This document shows positions 1 to 7,314 of a DNA stretch of 26,112 bases, piece after piece. The stretch comes from a virus. Below the pieces are notes generated by a model that saw nothing but the letters and a program-made list of their open reading frames with translations, had not been told where the DNA came from and ran no database searches. Position numbers and translations under genes: made by a program. The stretch is from the IMG/VR virus record IMGVR_UViG_3300007540_000087, positions 1 through 26,112 of that record. One strand, written 5' to 3'. The stretch's first letter is position 1; every line of letters begins with the position of its first letter.

Positions 1-1266
1 AGTACCTTGCGCTGCTGTAGCGTAATCTGAAGAATCAAAAGCTTTAACTTGTGCTAGGTTAGTAACCTCAGAGTCCATTAAAGCACCAGCAGCAGTTACG
101 TTTGTTGTATCTGTTACATCAGCGTTAGTCTCAACAGTGTCTAGCTTAGTACCATCTGTAGCTACATCACGGCCATCAACTGTGCCGCCAACTACAATAT
201 TACTTGCAACAGTCAGTGTAGAGGCCATGTCCACAGCACCGTCTATATCTACAACATCTAGGTTTGTAGTACCATCTACATCTAGGTCGCCATTGAAATC
301 TACGTTGCCTGCAACAGCTAAAGTTGTAGCCATATCTACTGCGCCGTCGATATCAACAACATCTAAGTTAGTTGTTCCTGCTACGTCTAAAGCGCCATCA
401 ATATCTACTGCGCCTGAGAAGTCGCCTGTAGCCGCATCAAGCTCACCGCTCAATGTAATGTTGGTAGCTCCAGTAACTGCACCATTAAGTGCTACAGCAC
501 CATTAATGTCTATAGTAGTTGCGGCTATTTGAATCTCAGTGTCTGCAACAATATCTAGTTGTCCGTCAGCACTAGAGTTAATGTAAATTGCGGCATCGCG
601 GAACTGAACCTTGTCGGTTGTGGTCAACTCTACATCTGTACCGCCAGATGTGTTACTCAATGCTAAAATCTCTGCGAATGTATCAACAGTATCTTGCTGT
701 GCGTCTACATAGGCTTTAATGCTCTGTTGAGTTGCAAGGGCTGTCGCACTGTCGCCTGACAGATCGTCTTGGTCTAGGATGTCTGTGACTGTAACTGATC
801 CTGTGCCAGATAAACCGTCAAACTCTACAATGCCGTCAACATCTACGTTACCTGTTACAGTTATATTTCCACCAACTGTGAGGTTTCCTGTAGCTGTAAG
901 ACTATCAATGTAAGCGTCTTTAAAACGTAAAGCATTTGTACCCAAATCTACATCGCTGTCGGTTACTGGATATACTACGCCGTCTTCAATGCGTACTTGC
1001 TCAACGGCGCTACCGCCCACTTCTACAAAGACGCTCCAACGGTTGTTAGAACTATCAACAACTATCTTGTTTAAAAAGTCTTGATCTCCAATGATTTCAA
1101 TGTTGCCGCCCTCTCCTGAGCCTCCATCGTGTTGGTGTCCTGTAGTGCCAGAAGCCGCATACGAAAACGCAGTAACTAATTGATTGTATTCTGCGTTAAA
1201 AAGTGAAGCTGTAATCGTATCGCCATCGGTAAGCGTACTTTGTCTAGTGTAACTTGTTCCTGCCAT
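1..1266 (-). CDS. tail fibre / receptor-binding protein, 3' end missing
   Basis: Read directly on the minus strand: an uninterrupted frame of 422 codons that leaves the window. The start at 1266 follows a clear AGGAG, which lies inside the 3' end of the upstream 534-aa gene (5 nt gap). The N-terminal 60 residues hold a GHQHDGG motif (43-49), typical of phage fibre and tail-spike attachment regions. Residues 104-145 (DVDLGTNALRFKDAYIDSL, then alternating TVGGNITVTGNVDVDG) are the usual beta-strand fibre repeats. A near-exact repeat of about 35 residues occurs at 298-332 and 333-365 (TTNLDVVDIDGAVDMA). The GRDVATDGTKLD segment at 365-374 is common in phage shaft regions. The protein should be a trimeric fibre on the virion tip. 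The receptor-binding C-terminus is outside the window. No chaperone or endosialidase domain is visible in this part. Confidence 0.85.
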   Translation of the reverse strand, partial: MAGTSYTRQSTLTDGDTITASLFNAEYNQLVTAFSYAASGTTGHQHDGGSGEGGNIEIIGDQDFLNKIVVDSSNNRWSVFVEVGGSAVEQVRIEDGVVYPVTDSDVDLGTNALRFKDAYIDSLTATGNLTVGGNITVTGNVDVDGIVEFDGLSGTGSVTVTDILDQDDLSGDSATALATQQSIKAYVDAQQDTVDTFAEILALSNTSGGTDVELTTTDKVQFRDAAIYINSSADGQLDIVADTEIQIAATTIDINGAVALNGAVTGATNITLSGELDAATGDFSGAVDIDGALDVAGTTNLDVVDIDGAVDMATTLAVAGNVDFNGDLDVDGTTNLDVVDIDGAVDMASTLTVASNIVVGGTVDGRDVATDGTKLDTVETNADVTDTTNVTAAGALMDSEVTNLAQVKAFDSSDYATAAQGT

Positions 1267-1271
1267 TTGGG

Positions 1272-2876
1272 TTATCTCCTACCTGATGGGACGTAATTTA
1301 TGTAGATGCCGTTAATTGCATAAGGCGGCTTTTGATCTGTGCTGCGTATTCGTAAATTGCAAACACTTCCACTTCCTTGAACAGCTTGACGAAGCATTGG
1401 GTCAGTGCTTGCGCCAAATACAGCCGTTCCAAATACTGCATCTCCAAAAAGAGAAGGTGTCGGTATGTTGTCTAAAACATACTCTGGCGGCTGTGGTATT
1501 GTTGTATCTTCGTAGTCATATCTAATTTTTAATGTAGGTGACGCTTCGCCTTCTGGAGTTACAGAAATCTTAACATAATGTAAAGTTTTTCTAGTGCCTA
1601 CATCTCCAAAGTCATAGTGCGGAGTAAGATACTGAGCGTCAATATCTAAAGCCGTGCCGCCTGTTAAAAAACTATTGCCAGTATTATGATTATAAATATA
1701 ACCTTGGCTGTCTCCGTGATAGAGTTTTTCAACACCTGTAGCTTCAAAGCCAGAAGCAAAGCCAGTAGCTTGTATTCCAAGAGTTTCAGACCATTCAAAG
1801 CCGTTAGCTGTTAGTGTACCAATAATTCCTTTAGCAGATGCAGTAGACCCGCCGTCTGTATTATAAAATAATCTGTACTGCGACTTGCTTCTTAGGACTG
1901 CGCTTGTAATAGTAAAAGAATTTATGCCGTGAGCAACAGTAGAAATAATAGATTGTATTTGACGACTAACTGATCCTAATTCAACGTCACCAATTCTTGA
2001 TGTACCCGCAACAGAACGTATACCGTCTGGGCTAAGGAACACTAAGTCACCACCAATTTCTTGAATGCTATGTGAACTCAAGCAACCTACGTTCTGTGTA
2101 ACAGGTACAATAGCAATGTTACTAGAATCATTAATGTTTATAAGCTTGTGTAAACTATTACGGCAGAAAATAATTAAGTCGCCACGAAAGCTTTTAAGTC
2201 CTATAACTTGATCAGACAGCTTAATGCTTCCCGATCCTGAACCTGAAAAGTTTTCAGGCTCAAAGTTGTGGCTATAATATATAGTATCTTTAGCCGCGTC
2301 TGCTCCCGCAACTACTAAGTGATGATCGTGCACTGCACATACTGTTGGGGCTGTTGTGCCGCTTACTGTTATTTCTTCTGCAAAGAATGTGCGAGTAGTT
2401 AAAGCTCCAGAGCCTTCCATGTGAAAGTAAAAAGGCTTGTTGACACCATCACAAATAATAATTTGACCATAGTCTGTGTTGCCTTCGTAGACTGCAAAAC
2501 TTGACTGTCCTTGACTTGTCCGTGCGGCTAAACCTCTCCCAATAAATGTTGAGTAGTTGTCCCCACTTGAGTGTACAGATGCTCTATTGATTTGTAGCCA
2601 AGCATTTTCACCGTCAGGGCTAAAGAAAATACCATCGCCCGAACAAGCTATAAGGCCATCAGCATATACTGCAAGCCCTAGTATTTCATTAGAGCCATTA
2701 GGACGAGTATCACCAAAGGCTGTATAGCCGTTTATGCGGCGATAGCCTCCGTCTGGATCAACTTCAAAGTTTACAAGCTTTGTAGCTAATCCCGGCTGTC
2801 CAAGCATTTCAAGTTGGTTTAGGTTAGTATTTAACCCACCTTTACATGAAACACCATAGGGTTGCGAAGCGGCCAT
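1272..2876 (-). CDS. virion tail protein, tail-tube-B / nozzle-like
   Basis: 534 aa between the 256-aa adaptor-like protein (1 nt gap) and the fibre. The N-terminal line (KGGLNTNLNQLEMLGQPG, then LVNFEVDPDGGYRRINGY) is the pattern of podoviral tail proteins that thread along a genome-wide list of structural genes between adaptor and fibre. Many short beta strands with G-x-D/N turns (GLAVYADGLIACSGDGIFF, GDLIIFCRNSLHKL, GGDLVFLSPDGIRS) suggest a propeller-like or stacked beta fold. No membrane segment, coiled coil or catalytic motif is visible. By position it corresponds to T7 gp12 (tail tubular protein B, the nozzle), though it is shorter (T7 gp12 is about 794 aa). The assignment rests on gene order and this texture, not on catalytic residues. 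Confidence 0.65.
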   Translation of the reverse strand: MAASQPYGVSCKGGLNTNLNQLEMLGQPGLATKLVNFEVDPDGGYRRINGYTAFGDTRPNGSNEILGLAVYADGLIACSGDGIFFSPDGENAWLQINRASVHSSGDNYSTFIGRGLAARTSQGQSSFAVYEGNTDYGQIIICDGVNKPFYFHMEGSGALTTRTFFAEEITVSGTTAPTVCAVHDHHLVVAGADAAKDTIYYSHNFEPENFSGSGSGSIKLSDQVIGLKSFRGDLIIFCRNSLHKLININDSSNIAIVPVTQNVGCLSSHSIQEIGGDLVFLSPDGIRSVAGTSRIGDVELGSVSRQIQSIISTVAHGINSFTITSAVLRSKSQYRLFYNTDGGSTASAKGIIGTLTANGFEWSETLGIQATGFASGFEATGVEKLYHGDSQGYIYNHNTGNSFLTGGTALDIDAQYLTPHYDFGDVGTRKTLHYVKISVTPEGEASPTLKIRYDYEDTTIPQPPEYVLDNIPTPSLFGDAVFGTAVFGASTDPMLRQAVQGSGSVCNLRIRSTDQKPPYAINGIYINYVPSGRR

Positions 2877-2877
2877 A

Positions 2878-3648
2878 TTATACGAATCTCATTCGGTCAT
2901 CTTTGATATAAGTGGGCGTAGGCTCTAAAAGGTTAGAACGCATACTGCGTAATCCTTTCTTAAAATCTTCTAATGCAAACGCCGCCGCTTGTGGGTTATC
3001 TTTAAACTGCCAGATATAGTATCGGGCTTTAGCTAGTAATACAGATGTATACATTTCAGGGAACACTACAGTGTCTCCGTGAGCTACAAGGTTTGTGGGT
3101 AGGCTCCAAGCATAGAACCATACGCGATATGTTTTATCTGGGATAGGGCTTAGTCCAAACTTTCGTGAGTCTGGGCTTCGGATGACGTTGCTAGGCTCAC
3201 CGTATTGTTGTGTGTCAGCATCGTCTAAATTTTCTGAAATTCTTCGGTAGTCCTTCCACGCCTCTGTAGTCATGAAGCGAAGGTTGCGCGAAACATAAGG
3301 AGCAGTTTCTCCGTCTACACCTACAGTAGTAATATAAAAATTATCCCAATCTATTGATCCGTAGTCCGTAGTAATACTAGAACTAGCGGGTTTTAATTCG
3401 TAAAAACGTGTACCTGCGGTTGTCTCGACATATACGTTTCCATACATCGGGTCTACGTCACCGCTTTCAGCAACAGCTAAGTACGGCCACTGCGGTTCTT
3501 CGTTAATGATATCAAAGTATGCACGATTAAGTGAGTCTTTAACATGTTGCTGTACACCAACCGCACTTGTAAATGTTGCGCTTGTTAACGTAACTTCATT
3601 AAGTTCTCGTAACAGTTCGTTAGTTAAATCAAGATAAGTTGATGACAT
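2878..3648 (-). CDS. head-to-tail adaptor-like protein (gp11-like position)
   Basis: 256 aa, starting MSSTYLDLTNELLRELNEV. The stop at 2878 is 1 nt before the next start, so translation is probably coupled. The N-terminus is helical (LxxxLLRELNE, then VKDSLNRAYFDIINEEPQWP). The middle is beta-rich, with aromatic residues (FYELKPASSS, YRVWFYAWSLP). The C-terminus is a helical bundle (LLAKARYYIWQFKDNPQAAAFALEDFKKGLRSMRSNL). This helical-beta-helical layout and the position between capsid and nozzle fit phage adaptor or tail-tube-A proteins such as T7 gp11. I recall similar proteins annotated as adaptor or DUF6682 in marine phages, but I cannot check that here. It would act in the connector ring below the portal. 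Confidence 0.6.
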   Translation of the reverse strand: MSSTYLDLTNELLRELNEVTLTSATFTSAVGVQQHVKDSLNRAYFDIINEEPQWPYLAVAESGDVDPMYGNVYVETTAGTRFYELKPASSSITTDYGSIDWDNFYITTVGVDGETAPYVSRNLRFMTTEAWKDYRRISENLDDADTQQYGEPSNVIRSPDSRKFGLSPIPDKTYRVWFYAWSLPTNLVAHGDTVVFPEMYTSVLLAKARYYIWQFKDNPQAAAFALEDFKKGLRSMRSNLLEPTPTYIKDDRMRFV

Positions 3649-3651
3649 ATG

Positions 3652-3825
3652 TTATTGCGCCTTTGATTCTGTTTTAGTGTCTGGTTTATTAAAAATTCTG
3701 TCCCAGTTGTCTTCATACTTCTTTTTGTTTTCGGGCTTATACCAACTTCCTGTATCGCCTAATATCTTTCCTCTCTTTTTGCCTCTCATCATTATAGGCT
3801 TTTCATTACTTCCAATAATTGCCAT
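3652..3825 (-). CDS. small virion-region protein with WDRIF motif
   Basis: 57 aa if started at ATG 3825, which is preceded by GAGAGG at a workable distance. A TTG 12 nt further upstream also opens the frame but has no better ribosome site. The protein is basic and soluble. The core GDTGSWYKPENKKKYEDNWDRIF matches the G-x-GS / RP-x(n)-F/Y-x2-NWDxIF pattern found in many very small phage proteins. A second member of this pattern lies on the other strand at 17,777-17,938. The gene sits between the capsid hairpin and the adaptor gene (3 nt gap), so it is probably late-expressed. The function is unknown: a minor head or connector component is the simplest guess. Confidence 0.6.
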   Translation of the reverse strand: MAIIGSNEKPIMMRGKKRGKILGDTGSWYKPENKKKYEDNWDRIFNKPDTKTESKAQ

Positions 3826-3843
3826 GTTGCCTCTCAAAGATCA

Positions 3844-3863
3844 GAGGGGCTTTGACACCCCTC
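3844..3863 (-). terminator. hairpin after the capsid gene
   Basis: On the minus strand a GAGGGG / CCCCTC stem with an 8-nt loop lies just after the capsid stop at 3880 and before the next gene at 3825. The run after the stem (TGATCTTTGAG) is poor in T. It is therefore more likely a partial terminator or an mRNA 3'-end stabiliser that raises capsid expression over the downstream tail genes than a full stop. Confidence 0.55.
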
Positions 3864-3879
3864 GTCTCTAATTGCTTAC

Positions 3880-4869
3880 TTAGTCAATACCGTAGAACGC
3901 AGATACTAATGCGTCTGGGCGTAGAACCTTAGCACCATATACGTGCAGTCCACGACAGATGTCACCAAAGCTGTCTGGGTCGCGTAGGACTTCAGTGCTT
4001 GTGATGGTCTGTGCAGTTGCAGTAGAGCTAATGTGTCCACATACTACTTGACCTGCCGCGTTAGTTGTAGCGGCAATGTTGTTAGACTTGTACATGTCAA
4101 ATCCACGTAGCTTGCCAGAAGATACCAATCCGTTGCGGATAGAACCTTGTCCGGCGTTGAAATCAACAGACATCAACTTAGAGCTAGACTGAGATAGTTG
4201 CTCGTAAAAACTAGGTGGAGCCAAGAACCAACGACCTTCTTCTGGGATGTTCTGCTCGTCAAGAAGACGCGCCATGTGAGCCATCACATCTAAAGGATCA
4301 TGTTCGGTAGAGCCAGAACCAATGTCCAAGTTACCAGTGCCGTCAAAAGTTCCTGCGGCTAGGTCAGTAGCACTGTCGCTACCAAGGATGTGGTTAGGGC
4401 TTGAAGCTGAAACGCCTGCAATAATCTTAGCAATTACGCCTGCATCAAATGCGTCACGCAATGCGTAAGCGGCAGATGAAGATGCAACCTCTTTGAAGTT
4501 TACGTGAGACATAGCAGTTTCAATATCATCAACTTTGAATTTAAATGCGTTAGCCACATCTACAATCAAAGTAGTTTCAACGTCAGTTAGCTTAGTCTGA
4601 GTTACGTCAGCGCCACGCTCATACTGATAAACAGTGATTTCTGGCTCTTTGATGATCTTTACAGAATCACCGAAACCTGAGATTTCGCCTGCATAGTCAG
4701 TGTTGGTAATTGCTTCAGCTACCGATGCTTTCCGGAAGAAGTTAAGAACCTTCTTAGAAAAGATTGAGGGCATGAAGAAGCTGTTAGTTTGACCGGAAAT
4801 TGAGTTAGCAAAGTTACCGTTGGTATCTGTGCTTTGCTCAAATAGTTGGTCTGATTGGTTATAAGCCAT
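3880..4869 (-). CDS. major capsid protein
   Basis: 329 aa following the scaffold gene by 31 nt. A strong AGGAG lies upstream of ATG 4869. The N-terminal region (MAYNQSDQLFEQSTDTNGNF, then PSIFSKKVLNFFRKASVAEAITNTDY) and the SVKIIKEPEITVYQYERG / DVETTLIVDVANAFKFKVDDIE region are the typical texture of podoviral HK97-fold coat proteins: an N-arm, a long spine helix, then a P-domain. The later LDEQNIPEEGRWFLAPPSFYEQL segment is the conserved 'P-domain response' line shared by many T7/P22-like coat proteins. No delta domain or protease site is evident, so assembly probably relies on the separate scaffold. It would form the icosahedral shell. The assignment is strong because of the scaffold-capsid gene pair and this sequence texture. 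Confidence 0.88.
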   Translation of the reverse strand: MAYNQSDQLFEQSTDTNGNFANSISGQTNSFFMPSIFSKKVLNFFRKASVAEAITNTDYAGEISGFGDSVKIIKEPEITVYQYERGADVTQTKLTDVETTLIVDVANAFKFKVDDIETAMSHVNFKEVASSSAAYALRDAFDAGVIAKIIAGVSASSPNHILGSDSATDLAAGTFDGTGNLDIGSGSTEHDPLDVMAHMARLLDEQNIPEEGRWFLAPPSFYEQLSQSSSKLMSVDFNAGQGSIRNGLVSSGKLRGFDMYKSNNIAATTNAAGQVVCGHISSTATAQTITSTEVLRDPDSFGDICRGLHVYGAKVLRPDALVSAFYGID

Positions 4870-4900
4870 GTTATGTTACTCCTAAAAAAGACAATTTAAT

Positions 4901-5752
4901 TTAATCTACTATTCTGCCTTCCATTATGGCTTGATCAATCTCACTTTCATATTTGTCGAATTGAGCCATAGACAGTTTAGCAATTTCCCGTTGTGACCAA
5001 ATCTTTGGTTCTTTAGCATTTATTTGTGTTGTCCGTGTGGACACCATATCTGCCGCTGAAGATTTGGGGGCTTGTGATTTCTTTGTCTTTTGCTCTTTTA
5101 CAATCTTGATACCATTTTCCATTTTATAAAGATCAATAGCTTTAACTGCTAATGAAACATTATCTGGGTTTTCATAAATCCAACCTTGAATTGCTTCAGG
5201 TTGTTCTTTAGCCCAATCATGAAACTTTTCGTCTCCGCGTATATCCTCAAAATCAGGATGGCGCGAACGTAGTGTAGCTTCAGCTTCTTTACGTTGGATG
5301 GCGGCTTCTCGTTCTTCGATAACAGACATCTTAGTTTTTAAAGCTTCTAGTTGTTGTTCACTTTGTAAGTGTGCAACAGTTTCTACAGTTTCATATAGAT
5401 CAGGATATTGCTCTCTAAAGTTTTCAAGGTCTTCAGTTGACTTAGGCGGGGCATACGCAGGTTGCGTCTCTTGTGCCATCGCGGTAAGTTCTAATTCCTT
5501 TTGCTTAAAAGAAGCTATCTTCTGATCATAGTGTTTCTTTAGGTCATCGTATCGCTTTTTATAATTTGTTCTTCCTTTGGTTTCTTTCTCTTCTGGTTCA
5601 GGGGCCGCTTCTTCGCGGGTAGCCTGTGAGGGTTCTTCAAAGAAAAGCGTATCTGCTTTACCTCTACTTGGTTCATCTGGCGTGTGCCAAGACTTCTTAG
5701 AGTTATACGGATTCGCAGTTGGTTCTTCAAGTTGTTCAGTTGCATTGGACAT
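4901..5752 (-). CDS. capsid scaffolding protein
   Basis: 283 aa from ATG 5752, with AGGAG about 10 nt upstream. A GTG at 5761 in the same frame lies only 1 nt from that AGGAG, so I reject it as the start. The protein is highly charged, rich in E, K and Q, and mostly helical. Residues from about 60 to 160 (KKRYDDLKKHYDQKIASFKQ, then QLEALKTKMSVIEEREAAIQ) look like a coiled coil. The N-terminus is disordered and P/E-rich. The C-terminus (SQREIAKLSMAQFDKYESEIDQAIMEGRI) is a short helix pair, like the coat-binding domain of T7 gp9-type scaffolds. It lies immediately upstream of the capsid gene, the usual scaffold position. It would act as an internal assembly core that is lost from the mature head. 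Confidence 0.82.
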   Translation of the reverse strand: MSNATEQLEEPTANPYNSKKSWHTPDEPSRGKADTLFFEEPSQATREEAAPEPEEKETKGRTNYKKRYDDLKKHYDQKIASFKQKELELTAMAQETQPAYAPPKSTEDLENFREQYPDLYETVETVAHLQSEQQLEALKTKMSVIEEREAAIQRKEAEATLRSRHPDFEDIRGDEKFHDWAKEQPEAIQGWIYENPDNVSLAVKAIDLYKMENGIKIVKEQKTKKSQAPKSSAADMVSTRTTQINAKEPKIWSQREIAKLSMAQFDKYESEIDQAIMEGRIVD

Positions 5753-5809
5753 AATAATCACACTCCTTTTGGGGCTTGTCAGTCTTTCAAGGTGGCTGTG
5801 CTGTTCGCG

Positions 5810-5837
5810 TTTACAGTACAGGGTCTTGATACTTCAA
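5810..5837 (-). promoter_or_regulatory. weak promoter candidate upstream of scaffold/capsid
   Basis: On the minus strand TTGAAG and TGTAAA are separated by 16 bp, about 4/6 match to each sigma-70 box. It lies between the strong terminator and the scaffold gene, where some promoter is needed if the terminator is efficient. The -35 part overlaps one of two copies of GCCACCTTGAA (plus-strand 5786-5796 and 5833-5843, 47 bp apart), which may be the true regulatory element. Weak evidence. Confidence 0.3.
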
Positions 5838-5851
5838 GGTGGCCTCTAGGT

Positions 5852-5893
5852 AAAAAAAAATGATAAGGGGTCTAGTTAAAGAGTGGCCTTATC
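5852..5893 (-). terminator. Rho-independent terminator upstream of scaffold
   Basis: On the minus strand a GATAAGG stem (5893-5887) pairs with CCTTATC (5868-5862) across an 18-nt loop. It is followed by A and nine T residues (5860-5852). The stem overlaps the TAA stop of the 397-aa gene at 5889. This is the clearest terminator in the window. It separates the packaging/portal transcript from scaffold and capsid. Confidence 0.8.
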
Positions 5894-7082
5894 GGGGTCT
5901 AACACTTGGCATCTGATTAGAAGCAATCATCATATTGTTGATTTCTTCGTCTTCTTGACGCTCATCCATAGGGATGTCATCTACCATGCCGCCAAATGCT
6001 TTCTTCATTAAACCACCGTCATAGGCTTTCTCAGCTTCGTCCATCATAGTTTGTAGCTGATCCGCACCTAATTGATCGGTGGCTTTTTTGGTGAAAACAA
6101 ATTCACCGTCCGATAACCTTGCGGGAATCGAATCTGATGTGCCGTCTCCGGGGCCTTCTACAGCTCCTTCGCCAGCAAATTCTCCTGCAACATCCATAAC
6201 CTTATCAAAGATGCTGCTTAGGCGTTCATCACCTTCTAGAATGCCCATTAAATATTCTTGGTCTTCCATGTCTAAAGATTGCTCTAAGACATATTCAGTG
6301 TAGTCTTCTTCCATTTCATCGTCTGGAAGCTGTGAAGCTTCTACAGCTGCTTTTTCGTCTTCTGGGATGTTGTCGTATGTATCTACTGGCATCTCGTCTT
6401 CTAAGCCCATTTCAGGGGCTACAAGCATAGAGCCTTCGTTGTACTGTAACATACCACCAGACATTTTTCCTTTGCGCACTTCTGTGCTAAATTCTTTTCC
6501 TTCAAACGTAAAAGTTTCTTTTCCTTCGTTATGCGCTTTACTAAAAGCTTTATCAAAAGAAGATTTTTCTTTAGCCGTTAATTTATTATACGCCCAGTCC
6601 CCACCGCCTATAACAAGGGCAGCCTTGCCAGCACCTTTAATTTGTTCTGTTGTTTTAAAAGCTTGTGTTCGGTCTTTTCCTACAACAACTCCACGATCTT
6701 CTGCTGTCCTTCCGGGAGATTTTTCATCTACACCTGAAAGCTTGTCTAATTTTTTATTAGCCGCGCTTTTAGTTTTATTAGCTGCATTAATTGTAGCTTT
6801 AACAATAGACCCTAGTCTAAACTCTTCACGTTCTGGAGAGCTTAGCATAGAGCCGCCTTTAGAAAGACCATATCTTTCGGCAGCCTTTTTCATTTTACGA
6901 TCCATTTCTTGTTCAGCTTGTTGTTCTTTTAGTTTTTTTTCTAATTCAAGAGAAATGTCGCCAGACTCCATTGCATTATTATAATCAGCAGCGCGTTTTG
7001 CGGTTTCAGCTTCTAGTTTTGAAATGCGTTTTTTTTCTTCTATCTGCATTCTATATCGTTTGTCGTCTATGTTTTCTGACAT
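5889..7082 (-). CDS. virion-associated protein with tape-measure-type C-terminal motif
   Basis: 397 aa, starting 1 nt after the 76-aa gene. A GGGGA lies just upstream of ATG 7082. Residues 1-100 are charged and probably coiled coil (EEKKRISKLEAETAKRAADY, LEKKLKEQQAEQEMDRKMKK). The middle region is low complexity. An acidic region (about 225-285) is rich in D and E. At about 313-335 it carries EGPGDGTSDSIPARLSDGEF followed by VFTKKA. I know this G-x-GDG-SDSIPARLSDGEFV line from the ends of tape-measure and other virion proteins of many phages. Here it sits in the head module. It is probably a structural or ejected internal protein. I do not recognise a full-length family. No peptidase or lytic domain is visible. 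Confidence 0.65.
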   Translation of the reverse strand: MSENIDDKRYRMQIEEKKRISKLEAETAKRAADYNNAMESGDISLELEKKLKEQQAEQEMDRKMKKAAERYGLSKGGSMLSSPEREEFRLGSIVKATINAANKTKSAANKKLDKLSGVDEKSPGRTAEDRGVVVGKDRTQAFKTTEQIKGAGKAALVIGGGDWAYNKLTAKEKSSFDKAFSKAHNEGKETFTFEGKEFSTEVRKGKMSGGMLQYNEGSMLVAPEMGLEDEMPVDTYDNIPEDEKAAVEASQLPDDEMEEDYTEYVLEQSLDMEDQEYLMGILEGDERLSSIFDKVMDVAGEFAGEGAVEGPGDGTSDSIPARLSDGEFVFTKKATDQLGADQLQTMMDEAEKAYDGGLMKKAFGGMVDDIPMDERQEDEEINNMMIASNQMPSVRPR

Positions 7083-7083
7083 T

Positions 7084-7314
7084 TTAATCCCCAGTTCTTT
7101 GTTTAGCTTCTCGTATTTGATCTTTTAGTTGTAGTAAGTTACCCAGAGAACTCACTTTCCCCTGCTTGCGGAACATTTCCAGTTCCGATGTTGCCACCGC
7201 CAGTGCCTGTAGCTCCAAGGTCTTGAGGTTGCTCAGATGCTCCTTGAACGCCTCCCATAGCTCCGGGTTGGTCACTAGGGGGGACAGCCTCGCTGCCATT
7301 TCCTTGTCCAGCAT
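7084..7314 (-). CDS. small helical protein overprinted on portal 3' end
   Basis: 76 aa in the +1 frame relative to the portal gene, overlapping its last 176 nt. AGGAG lies 6 nt before ATG 7314, a better ribosome site than the portal itself shows. The sequence (PELWEAFKEHLSNLKTLELQ, then SELEMFRKQGKVSSLGNLLQ LKDQI) has the regular hydrophobic spacing of a helical hairpin. I recall similar small proteins next to portals in other phages (WEAF...L...R.QGK...L..L..L...I). The portal frame over the same bases is glycine/proline/glutamine-rich tail sequence that tolerates change. It is probably a small structural or portal-associated protein. Function unknown. Confidence 0.75.
   Translation of the reverse strand: MLDKEMAARLSPLVTNPELWEAFKEHLSNLKTLELQALAVATSELEMFRKQGKVSSLGNLLQLKDQIREAKQRTGD

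Noticed and set aside
137-532. Open frame on the plus strand, 131 aa, S/T/P-rich
   Set aside because: It is antisense to the repetitive fibre gene; its composition is simply the complement of the repeats and it lacks a ribosome site.
6367-6984. Plus-strand open frame of 205 aa
   Set aside because: Shadow of the 397-aa virion protein; no ribosome site and no family pattern.
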